From NCBI RefSeq assembly GCF_001956695.1, contig NZ_CP019070.1:1240001-1304000 (forward strand): 64,000 bases of DNA, given 5' to 3'. This DNA is from Poseidonibacter parvus (lineage in GTDB: Bacteria; Campylobacterota; Campylobacteria; Campylobacterales; Arcobacteraceae). Shown here piece by piece: positions 26,724-38,200 of this stretch. Both the position numbers and the translations under genes were made by a program. The notes under the pieces were generated by a model. The model was given only the letters and a program-made list of their open reading frames with translations, did not search any database and had not been told where the DNA came from. Within the stretch, counting starts at the first letter, position 1; the number at the start of each line of letters is the position of its first letter.

Positions 26724-28496
26724 ATGAAAAAATATAATCAAATTCTTCTTATACTTATTTTCCTAAACTCTTTTTTATATGCTAATAATCAAATATCTAT
26801 TAGTAATTCTTCTATTTTTATTGATAAAGAAAATTTAAATATCGAAGCTATTAAAACTAAAACCTTTGAGCCTTTAAATAATATTCACAAGAACTTTGGG
26901 TTTAATAAAAACCTTACTGTTTGGTTAAAAATACAAATAAAAAATAATACAAATAAAAAGATACAAAAAATACTAGATCTTGACAATCCTTTATTAGAGG
27001 AAATTGTTTTATACTCAAATAAAGATATTAGAAGAAGTGGTATGTTATATATAGATGAAAAAAGAAAGACAATCAATCCTTCTTTTACTTTAAATATTTC
27101 TGCAAATTCAACGCAATCTTATTATGTTAAAATCAAAAATAACACAACAGCCTTACAGTTTTCTATTAAGCTTGAAGATGAAGAAGTATTTTTAAAAAAA
27201 GATTTTGCTAAACAATTCTCTATTATATTATTAATAGGAGTTATTAGTTCTTTTCTTATTTATGCAATGGTTTTATTCTTTTATGCAAAGGATATAAGCT
27301 ATTTATATTATTCCTTTTATATTATTGTCTTACTCTTTCAGCAACTCACTTATATTGGTTTACTACCCTTATACATGCCCTTATGGTTTACTAGAATTGA
27401 TAATTTGATAGTTGTTCCTAAAGTTGGTGCTGTAATAATTATGGGGATAGTTTTTGCAAGAAGTTTTTTAAAAACAAAGAATTATGAGAACATAGATAAA
27501 ATATATAAATATCTTATATATATAGTACTTTTGCAAATAGTATTTATTTCAAGTCCTTATTTTTATTATCCAGAAATTACCGTTTTAACTGGTTTAGTAT
27601 TTATATTTTTTAATTATTATGCTGCAATCTATGTTTATAAAAGAGGGAATAAGCAAGCTAGATTCTTTATAGTAGGTTGGAGTTTTCTTATAATTGGATT
27701 TTTTCTTACAATTATTGATGCCTTAGGAATTTATTCTATTATGTATAATATTCCAATTTTAGTTTTAGTTTTTACAGCAATTGAAGCTTTATTTTTATTA
27801 CTTGCATTTGTTGATAAGTTAAATATTTTACAAAAACAAAAAGATTCAATTGATAATAAATTAGTAGAAGAGCTACATGAACGAAATGCAATTATCAAAG
27901 AAGAAGTTGAAAATAGAACTTTAATGTTAAAGAATCTATACAGAGAACTTCATCATAGAGTTAAAAATAATTTACAAGTTATGCTTTCAATTATCAGATT
28001 GCAAAGTAATAAAATTGATAATATTGAAACAAAAGAACAGTTTTTAAAGCTTGAAAATAGAATCAAATCTATATCTAAAACACATGAGATTCTAAGTTTA
28101 AATGATGATATTGAAAAAATTGATATGTATGAATATATTTATAGTTTAAGTGAAGATATTGAAACTTCATATTCTAAAGAGATAGATTTTGATATAAGAA
28201 CTGTTGTTTTCATATCCTTGAAAGATGCTGTATATATAGGTATTATAATAAATGAATTACTTACTAATAGTATGAAATATTCTGAATGTACGAAAATCTC
28301 AATTTACTTAACTCAAAAGAAAAATGAATTATTTTTGCATATATCAGATAATGGAAAAGGTTTTAAAAGCTCAGATATAAATGAAAAGTCTTTAGGTTTA
28401 GAACTTGTTAATAGTTTAGTTGTAGGACAACTAAATGGTACTATATCAAAAGATATAGATAATAAATGTGAATACAATATAAAGTTGAAAATATGA
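26724..28496 (+). CDS. Sensor histidine kinase, 7TMR-DISM sensor with HisKA_2 core
   Basis: A signal peptide (to about residue 20) leads into a periplasmic 7TMR-DISMED2-type beta domain (VWLKIQIKNNT, YYVKIKNNT), then seven membrane helices (residues 165-370), a short coiled coil, and a HisKA_2 dimerisation domain with the motif LHHRVKNNLQ around His410-His411. The HATPase domain follows, with NELLTNSMKYS (N box) and HISDNGKGF (G1 box). The input domain usually senses carbohydrate-like ligands. The stop overlaps the response-regulator start by four bases, so they are partners. TATAAT at 26692-26697 may be its promoter. Confidence 0.92.
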   Translation: MKKYNQILLILIFLNSFLYANNQISISNSSIFIDKENLNIEAIKTKTFEPLNNIHKNFGFNKNLTVWLKIQIKNNTNKKIQKILDLDNPLLEEIVLYSNKDIRRSGMLYIDEKRKTINPSFTLNISANSTQSYYVKIKNNTTALQFSIKLEDEEVFLKKDFAKQFSIILLIGVISSFLIYAMVLFFYAKDISYLYYSFYIIVLLFQQLTYIGLLPLYMPLWFTRIDNLIVVPKVGAVIIMGIVFARSFLKTKNYENIDKIYKYLIYIVLLQIVFISSPYFYYPEITVLTGLVFIFFNYYAAIYVYKRGNKQARFFIVGWSFLIIGFFLTIIDALGIYSIMYNIPILVLVFTAIEALFLLLAFVDKLNILQKQKDSIDNKLVEELHERNAIIKEEVENRTLMLKNLYRELHHRVKNNLQVMLSIIRLQSNKIDNIETKEQFLKLENRIKSISKTHEILSLNDDIEKIDMYEYIYSLSEDIETSYSKEIDFDIRTVVFISLKDAVYIGIIINELLTNSMKYSECTKISIYLTQKKNELFLHISDNGKGFKSSDINEKSLGLELVNSLVVGQLNGTISKDIDNKCEYNIKLKI

Positions 28497-29176
28497 AAAT
28501 ACCTGTAATGATAATAGAAGATGAAATGATTGTTGCTATGGAAATAGCTGATTATTTGGAAAACCTTGGATATGAAGTTGTAAATATTTCAAATAACTCA
28601 TTAGATGGATATAACAATGCCTTAAAATACCAACCACATATTATAATGATGGATATAAGAATCAAAGGTGATAAAGATGGTATTGATACAGCTTCAATGA
28701 TACAAAAAAAGATAAATACAAGTATTATTTATTTAACTGCATATTGTGATGAAACTACAGTTGAGAGAGCTATTAAAACTAACCCAAGTGCCTATTTAAC
28801 AAAGCCTTTTAATAAACAAGAATTATTTGTTTCTCTTAAAATGGCAGTATCTTCGTATGATAATAATATTAAAAGAGAAGATCATAAAGTCGGAGATATA
28901 CTATTTGATAATGAGTTTAGTTATGACTCTAAAAATAATCAACTTATTTATAATAATGAATACCTACATCTTACAAAAAGAGAAATTCAACTTCTAAATC
29001 TTTTAGTTATTTCTAAAAACTGCATTATTTCAATTTATGAAATGGAGAATAAAATATGGCCAGATAAATTTCCCAATGAAAATACTAGAAGAGCCTTAGT
29101 TAGTAGACTTAGAGCTAAAATGAAGTATAAATTCATTGAAACTATCCCTTCTATTGGTTATAGAATAAATATCTAA
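28493..29176 (+). CDS. Response regulator with winged-helix DNA-binding domain
   Basis: The receiver domain occupies residues 1-120 with acidic pocket Asp10, phospho-acceptor Asp54 (MMDIRIKG) and Lys104 (YLTKPF). The C-terminal 90 residues form an OmpR/PhoB-type winged helix (LTKREIQLLNLLVISKN, ENTRRALVSRLRAKMK, IPSIGYRINI). Overlaps the kinase gene (ATGA). The tandem 11-bp repeat about 60 bases downstream, over the -35 of the giant lipoprotein gene, is a natural binding site for this protein. HisKA_2 kinases paired with a winged-helix regulator are somewhat unusual. Confidence 0.93.
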   Translation: MKIPVMIIEDEMIVAMEIADYLENLGYEVVNISNNSLDGYNNALKYQPHIIMMDIRIKGDKDGIDTASMIQKKINTSIIYLTAYCDETTVERAIKTNPSAYLTKPFNKQELFVSLKMAVSSYDNNIKREDHKVGDILFDNEFSYDSKNNQLIYNNEYLHLTKREIQLLNLLVISKNCIISIYEMENKIWPDKFPNENTRRALVSRLRAKMKYKFIETIPSIGYRINI

Positions 29177-29234
29177 ATCTTTTGTTTATAACTCTAATCA
29201 TAATTATTTTATAATTTAATATTTTTTTTATTAT

Positions 29235-29270
29235 TTTTGCAATGCTTTTGCAATGCCTTTTTCTTATACT
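29235..29270 (+). promoter_or_regulatory. Tandem 11-bp activator box and -10 of the giant lipoprotein gene
   Basis: TTTTGCAATGC occurs twice without spacing at 29235-29245 and 29246-29256. TATACT at 29265-29270 is a good -10 element, which puts the second repeat over the -35 position. No TTGACA-like -35 is present. This is the layout of promoters activated by OmpR/PhoB-family regulators, one of which is encoded directly upstream. Confidence 0.65.
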
Positions 29271-29298
29271 TAGTAACAAGAAAAATAAAGGATTAAGC

Positions 29299-32200
29299 AT
29301 GAAGAATATTAAGATATCTATACTATTATTAATATTTACAATAGTATTAATTGGTTGTAATAGTGGTAATAAAGTATCATCATCAAGTTCAAGTGGTATT
29401 GCACAAAAAGGTCCATTTTTAGATGGCTCTACTGTAACGGCATACAAGCTTAATAATGGTGAAAGAAGTACTACTGATAAGAAAAGTACAACAACAAATG
29501 ATGATAAAGGTTCTTTCTTACTTCCTCTACCATGGTCAGGTGCAACTGAATATGAAATTAAAGGTGAGTATTTAGATGAGAATACTGGTAATTATGTAAG
29601 TAATGGGATACTATCTGCGATTGTTAATCTCCAAGCCAATTCTTCTCCTAATATAAATATAAATATTTTTACTCATATTGCTGCAGCACAAATAAAAGAC
29701 ATGTTAAAAAATGGTGAAAATATTAATGTTGCAAAAGAAAATGCAAGAGAAAAAATAAAAGAAATGTTTTCTTTAGAATTATCAAATGATACTCAATTAG
29801 AAGACCTAGATTTAACAGATGGAATAAGTTCTAATAAATCTGATAATGCACAGCTTTTAAAAATTTCAGCTGCAATACTAGCTTCTGATAATCCAGATAC
29901 TTCATTAGATAAGTTAACTAAACTTATTACTGTTGAGGGAGATATAAATACTGATGTTATAAATACTTATAATGATATATTAGAAAAAGCTGATAATGTA
30001 GATTTATTTAGTGTTAGTAATATCTTATCTTCTACAATTGGTGTATCAAACGCTCCTAGTGAAAATACAAGACAAGGTAGCTTACCTTTTAATCATAATC
30101 TATCTTTTGATACAAAAGTTGACCAAGATATAAATAAAGGTTTAATTTCTAATTATATTGTAATTAACAAGCTTTCTTCAACTGCAAAATTAACTATAAA
30201 CAATGGTTATTATAGTTTAAATGATGGTGAGTTTACTGATATAGAAACAACTGTAAAAAATGGTGATTCTATAAGAGTAAAACATTATTCATTAGATTCT
30301 TTTTCTAGTGAAAATATAAGTACTTTAAATATTGGAGTTTCACGAATTACTTTTAAATCAATTACAAAAGCAAATCCAACTTTAAATATAACAAGTCCAA
30401 ATAAGTTTTCTTTTCCAATTAGAATAAATGCTCCTTTAGGAGGACTTATTACAAGTGATGAAATTATTGTAAGTGGTTTAAGTAATGGAGTTGTTTCAAA
30501 AGTTGGAATAACAAGTGGTGCTTCATATAAAATCAACGATGGAACTTGGAAAAGCAATCAATATGAAGATACTTTACAATTTGCAAGTGTTAGAAATGGT
30601 GATATTGTAAAAGTTAGTAAAGCTGCTAGTTCTTCTTATGGTGGAAAAGAAGAAGCAACTTTAACTATTGGTGGTATTGAGGGGAAATTTATCATTTTCT
30701 CAAAAGAAAAAGATTTAAAACCTGATTTATTCTTTCCTAAAACTGTATATTTAGCTGAGTTAAATACTAAATATGAAACTTCATATTTTAAAATGAGTGG
30801 ATATGAGGGTGGTTTAGATATTAAAGTTACAAATGGTGAAGTTCAACTTGAAGGTGAAAAAATTTGGTTGAGTGAACTTTCTCAAGTACCTACAGGCTAT
30901 AAAGTTAAATTTAGACAAACATCTTCATCATCGTATGGAACAATAAAAAATACTCATATTGAAGTAGGTAAAAGTATAGTAAACTTTGAAACTAAAACAA
31001 TAGATAATCCTAGTGTTCCAAGTTCAAATGTTGATAAAATAGAGTTTAAAACAGTTTTTGATGCAGATTTTAATAGCTTTGTTGAAAGTGAAGAGAGAAT
31101 TATCTCCGGAATCAATGATACTGCAACTTATGCTTATGTTTCGAATGGAGCACAAATGAGTGTAAATGGTTCTGCTTGGACGAGTGAAGCTATGGACATT
31201 GGTGCAGGAAGTAAAATAAAACTAAGAATAAAAACAGCTTTAGATAATAATAGTACAAATGCGGGATATCTTTATTATGGACCTGAAAAAAAATTATTCG
31301 CTAGTTTTCATGTTTATAATAAAAAAATTGATACTAAAATAGATAGTATAGATTTTATTGATAAAGAAAATGCTGCTATTAATACTTATTATGAATCAAA
31401 TATTGTTACAATAAAAGGTATTGATTCTTATACTAATGTAAAAATTGTAAATGCTGAATTTAAAATTAATGGTGGTGAATGGAAAACAAGTTCTGATAAA
31501 TTGTTGCTTTATGTTGATAATACATTACAATTAAGACATAAAAGTTCACAAGAAGCAAATGATATTGTAAGAAGTATTGTTAGTTTTGATAACGCACAGT
31601 ATGAATTTAAAACAAAAACTTCAAATGCTCCTGTACTTCTAAATGAAATTCCTACAAGAGTAAATCAAAATTCTAATTATACTTTTATTCCAAATGTAAG
31701 TGATTTTCATACTTTAACTTATTCTTTAATAAGTAAACCAACTTGGATGAGTATAAATACTCAAACAGGAGAAATAAATGGAACTGCAGGTCAAAATGAT
31801 ATTGGACAATCTGATACTATTTCTTTATTAATTAAAAGTTCAAGTGGACTTGAAACAAATATAGATTTTAAAGTTATGGTAGATGATGTTAATGATGCCC
31901 CAATTTTAAGTGATATTTGGACTTCATCTACTACAGATGAAAATAGAAATTATTCTAAACAAGCAAGAGCTATAGATATTGAAGGTGGAGACTTAACTTG
32001 GAGTATTTCTAATAATCCTACTTGGTTGAATATCAATACTCAAACAGGAGAATTAACAGGAATTCCAAGACAAACTGATGTTGGAATAAAAAAAGATATT
32101 AAAGTAATTGTAAGTGAAGAAGGTGGACTATCTAGTTCTTTTACTTTTAATTTAACAGTTATTGATAAAAATTCTAATGTTACATTATCAGCAATATCTG

Positions 32201-35200
32201 ATAAAACAGTAAATGAAAATGAAGAACTAACCGTACAAATTCATGCAAATGATTTAGATGGAGATATTTTAATTTTTAATATACAAAATCAACCATCTTG
32301 GCTTACTTTTGATAAAGAAGCACAAACTCTTAGTGGAACACCAACTAAAGATGATATTGGAGATATAAATATCACTATTAGTGTAACAGATGGAAAGGGT
32401 TCAACTCGTTTTGAAAGTTTTAAAATCACTGTTATAGATGTAAATGAAGTACCAATTATTACTAGTGCTGACTTTAAAAAAGAGTTTATTCTAGATGATA
32501 CAAGTGCAACTCCTAATAATTATACTTTCACTTTTGATATATCAGATAATGATAATACTTTAAACTCATCAAATGTAACTTATGCTGGTGTTATAACTGA
32601 AACAAGAGTAGGTTTTGCAAAAACAGCTAATTTTTCAAACACCACTTTAGAATGTCTTAGAGGAAAATGTACTGCAATTATAAGTTTTGCTTTTCAAGAT
32701 ATTGATGATTTTCATCCAAGTTTAAAAACAAGACATACTTTTACTGTAAGTGATGGTGATAAAAGTGTAAGTAATTATATAGATATTTGGTATGCTCCAA
32801 CTACTCCTATTCTTAGTGGAGAGCTTTCACATACAATTGAACCTAAAGACAAAACATCTTATGAAGCATTCTCATTTACTCCTACAAATAGTGGAAACAA
32901 AGCTAGAACATGGGAAATAAAAAATATGCCAAATGGTTTTGAATTTAATAAAAGTACTGGAGAACTTAAATATTCACGATTAATTAAAGGTTTATTATCA
33001 GATGATACAACTTTTAAAGGTATAGAAATAACAGCAACAAATGATAGAGGTACAAGTGAAAAGTTTATATTTAATATTCTAGTAAAAGGAAAACCAGCTA
33101 CACCGAAATTTCAATTTAATGATAAAGTAGGAGTTGAAATACAACAATGGTTTGATTCTAGTGTTACAGTTGATTGGTTAGAAACAGGTCTTAGTAAAGC
33201 TGTTATAAGTAGTGGATATCTTGGGCAAAACGTACATTTCGGTTTTAAAGTAAATGGACAAGATGGAATATCAGGAACTACTACTGTTCAAAATGGTGAT
33301 ATTCTTACAGTTTGGCATAAATCATCAAATGAATATGATACTACTTTAGATACGACTATTACAATTGGTAATGATAGTGATACTTTTAGTACTACAACTA
33401 AAGAAAATGAAAATACAAAATTACCTTTAATCGTAGGTGCTCCTAATACTAGAGCTAATGTCGGTGAAGTTTATTCTTATATTCCACAACTTAGTACAGA
33501 TTATACAAAATTCGCAGCAGTTACAAAACCTTTTACTATTGAAAATAAACCTTCATGGGCAACATTTAATACAGTTACTGGAGCGTTAAATGGAACACCT
33601 AGAGAAATTAATGTTTATAATCAAGTAAGAATCACTGCATTTGGAGATAATGGATTAGATGATATTACATTTAACATTACAGTTTCTAATGATGCACCTT
33701 ATATAAATGGAGCAGGGCATAGTTTAGAAAACCCAGATTTATCATTTAATTTTACTGATAATGCTACTTGGAGAGATTCAATTACAGAAGTTTCTATGTT
33801 TGGATGTTATGATGAAAGTACGAGTGTTATTTTAAATCCTAGTGATTATACATTTTCAGAAGGAAGTTTAAAACTTCATGCTTCAACTACTACAAATCCA
33901 ATTCTACTTACTCCATATATTGGTGGAGCTGGACTTGTTGTAAAAGCAAGTAATTATCCAAATAGTGAAGTTATTATCAATATGGTTGAAGATGGTCAAT
34001 ATGCAGTAAAAGCAACAAGTATTGAATTTGCTGATAATAAACCAATAACAGAGGCTAATTTAAATGAGGCAAGAATAAATATACATTTATCAAATCATTT
34101 AAAATTTATTGATAATTCACTTTCAAAAAATAACTTCTCACTTTATAGTTCACCAAATGGAGTATCAATATCTAATGTAGCTTATATAAATGAATCAATT
34201 GCTCAAGTAACACTTCAGTTTGATGGTACAGATTTTGATGAAGATAAATTAATACAAATATCAATAGCAGCAAATGAATTAAATATTTGTCAAGAAGTTA
34301 TCACTAATAGTCTTGATGTAACAGCAGTAGTTGAAATACCTTGGTCAAATGTTATTTATCCAAGTGATCCAATAGATAATGCACATTTTGGAAACTCTGT
34401 AGATGTAAAAGATGGAACAGCTGCAGTGATAGCAAGATCAGGAATTTATATTTACAATAAAGATATAAATGGAGATTATCAAGAAACTCAAAAAATAGCT
34501 GCATTTGAAGGGACAGAAATTCTTGGCGCTTCAATAGCTTTAGACGGAGATTATTTAGTTGCTGGTAATGGAAATTATTATGTTGAAGGTAATGGTTTAG
34601 AAGGCAGAGTAGAGCTTTATAAAAAGAATGAAAATGGAATTTATTCTTTAATTCAAAATATAACAGTTTCAGGTTTAAGTGACTCAGCTCATTTTGGTGC
34701 ATCTGTTGATATTAGTGGTGATTTATTACTAATTGGTGCTTATAATGATGATAATCATAAAGGAGCTGCTTACTTATTTAAAAATAATGGAAGTGATAAT
34801 TTTGCTTTAGTTGAAACAATAAAAAGAGCTGATGGAAAAAGTTCAGATAGTTTTGGTTTTGATGTAGCAATTGATGGAGATTATTTTGTAATCGGTTCTT
34901 CGGTATTTCCAGATTTAGGAGCAACCCCAATAGATACAAAACCTGAATTAGGTGCAGGATTTGCAAATTATTACACTTATTTAAATGATACTTTAGAGTT
35001 AATAAGTGTAATTACTCCAAGTGATTCTTCAAGATTAGCTGATCATTTTGGATTTGGTGTTGCAATTTCAGGAGATCATATAGCTATTTCTTCTTTTGGA
35101 AATAATGATACAGGTTCAGTATATTTATATAAAAGAGCTTTTAATACAGTGATTTCTAATGGAAAAATAGAAAATACACAAGCAATAACAGGTAGTGTTG

Positions 35201-38200
35201 GTATATATCATGATGCTTTAAATTATATAGTTGCAGGTAATAATTCTTATACACCTCAAGGTAATGATTATATAAAAAGTACAGTACCTAGTGTTTATGG
35301 ATATGATGTAGCAATTGACCAAAATGAGGTAATTTTTGGAAACTGGAAAAATGATGATAAAGCAATTGATGGTGGAGCTGTTTTAATTACAAATATTGGT
35401 GAAACAATTAGTGAAGAAGTAAATGATACTATTCCTCATCAATTTACTTTTACAGATAAAACTGATGCTTCCTTAGATGAAGTAGTAAGTTCATCTATAA
35501 CAATTACGGGAATAAATCAAGAGACACCTGTATCAATAATAAATGGTGAATATTCATTAGATGATGGTATAACTTGGCAAACTGAAGCATTAACTCTAGA
35601 AAATAATCAATTAGTAAAAGTAAGACATCAATCTTCTTCTTTTTATGCAACTAGTGTCGATACAATTTTAACAGTTGGAACTATAAGTGATACTTTCTCT
35701 TCTAGTACAATTACAGAGCCTTTAAAAACAGTTCCTACAATAATTGGAAAAGTTGGATACAGTTTAGAAAATGATGCTTTTATCTTCTCTTTTGAAGAGG
35801 ATGAAGCTTGGGAAAGTGCTATTAGTCAAGTTTATTACAAAGCTGGAGTAAATAGTGAATATTCATTATTAAAAACATATGAATATGAAATAACAAGCGG
35901 ACAAATAAAACTTATAATCAATAGTTCAACAACAGTTGATTTAAGAACACCATATTCAGTTAATGATACAAATGGATCAATAAAAATTATTGCAGATGGA
36001 TATGAAGACAATACTCATTCAATAGCGTCTGTAACAAGTGGTAAAAATGCTATTAAAATAGAAAATAGTCCACATCAAGATAATACTACAATAACAGAAG
36101 CAAATCTTGATGCTGCAAAGATTTATGTAATTTTAGGAAATTCTTTAGAGTTTAAAGACAACATCTTAGATGTAAATAACTTCACTTTAAATCTTGCACC
36201 AATAGGTACTACAATTTCATCTGTAACTTATAATGATAGTAGTTCTGCAATTGTTACTTTAGCTTACGATGGAAGCGATTTTGATACTAATGCTGAAGTA
36301 AATGTAGTTGTTAATAAAAATGAATTAAATACTAATGTAACTGTAAGCGGGAAATATCCAATTACAGTTACTGCTATAGATGAACAAAACGGTGGTTCAA
36401 CTAGAGGACAAGCAATAGACCCATATATTGTAAATGCAAGATTTTGGTATGATGCAGATGGTGATTCACAAGAAGATGAAGATGAAATATCTTCTTACTC
36501 AAATGAAAATGGTGAGTTTATTTTTAACATTCAAGTTCCTGAAAATGCATTGATTACAATGCTTGATAAAGGTTTACATAATGGTAAGGTTTTTGATGGT
36601 AATTTAAGTGCTAAATATTCTAGTTCAAAACAAGGACTTATTTCACCTATTACATCAATTAGTACTTTAGGTTTCACGAATCAAGAAATTATTAGCTTAT
36701 TAGTTACTAATGGTTTTGATGCAAATTTAAGTGTAGAAGAACTTTATTTGGATCCTTTTGATTCAAGTATTTTACTTGAAGATATGAGTATAGCTACAGA
36801 TGAACAAAAAGCAAAACTTAGAAGAGTATTACTTTCAAATGTAATAATTAACTCTGCAATTATGGCAAATTCAAGTGGATATGACATAACTAAATCAAAT
36901 TTAGAAGATTTTTTTAATACAGTTTATTCAGCTAGTGAGGAAGGTGATTTTGAAGGTGCACCCCAAGATACTACAATCTTAAAATTCCTAATATCTTTGG
37001 GAAATGAGGTTTTATCAAATGATAAATTAGGTTCACAATCGAAAATAAGAGCAAGAATCTTTGTAACAGTTTCTGAATATGTAAGTAAAAGATTAAAAGA
37101 TTCTATTTCAGGAGGAGGAAATCCGATTTGGGAGTTTGGATCTATACTTTCGGAATCTCAAAATATGATATATCCTTTATCTTATGCATATACAAAATCT
37201 TTATTCAACAATATGACTAATCCAAAATTTGCTTGGGTAGAAATTGATTTTAATTATAGACCAATATTAATGGTAAATAATCAAATATTAGGTGATTTTA
37301 AAAAGCTTACACTTATTTACAAAGACAGCTCAAACGATGAACAAACAATAGAATTTATAAGAGATAATCAAGATTTTACTGAAAATGATGTTACATCAGG
37401 ACAATGGATGATTCAAGATAGAAAAGTTCTAGCAAATGGAAAAGAATACGAGATTTTAGGAGATAAAATCATTGTAAATGGTGAAACTTTTGATATTCGT
37501 GATGTAATAGTTCAAAAAGAAGATGATAGTTTAGAAAACTACTATGAAGAACTTCCTCAATTTGAAAGTTCAAACTTAACTAATAATGAAACATATGTTG
37601 ATTTAGATACTAATATTATATTTAATTATGACAAGGTTTTAGAAGCAATTCATGTTAATAATACTAAGTGTTATATACAAAAAGCAAATGAATATAATGC
37701 CGTTGAAGTTACACCACAGCAATTTTCAGGAGCTAGTATAATATATAAACCAAGTGAAGATTTACTTTACAATCAAAAATACTCTTTTACTTGTTCTATT
37801 TCTTATGGAGAACAATCTTCGTATAAAAGTATAAGTTTTACAACTCTTCCAAAACCTTTACCTATTGTAAAAACAGGACAAGAAGATAACTTCTCTTTAA
37901 ACAATGATATAAGTAGATCTAGAAACGGAAATATTGTAAAAGATGAGAATACAGGTTTAATGTGGAATGATGATGGTTTCAATGAAACAAGAACAAACTC
38001 TTCTGCAAAACTATATTGTAGTGCTTTAACTGTAGATACATATGATGACTGGAGATTACCAAGTGCAAAAGAGATGCAAACACTTATTATTTTTGATGAT
38101 ACTTCTCCTTCAAATATAGATAGTTTCGTTAATTTGATTCATTTTGATTATTGGACTAGTACAAAAAGTGTTGAATCAAGTACTTGGAATTCAGATCAAT

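Noticed and set aside
29242-29298. Longer start for the giant lipoprotein
   Set aside because: The start would fall within the tandem repeat and upstream of the -10 element, and it would bury the lipobox signal peptide.
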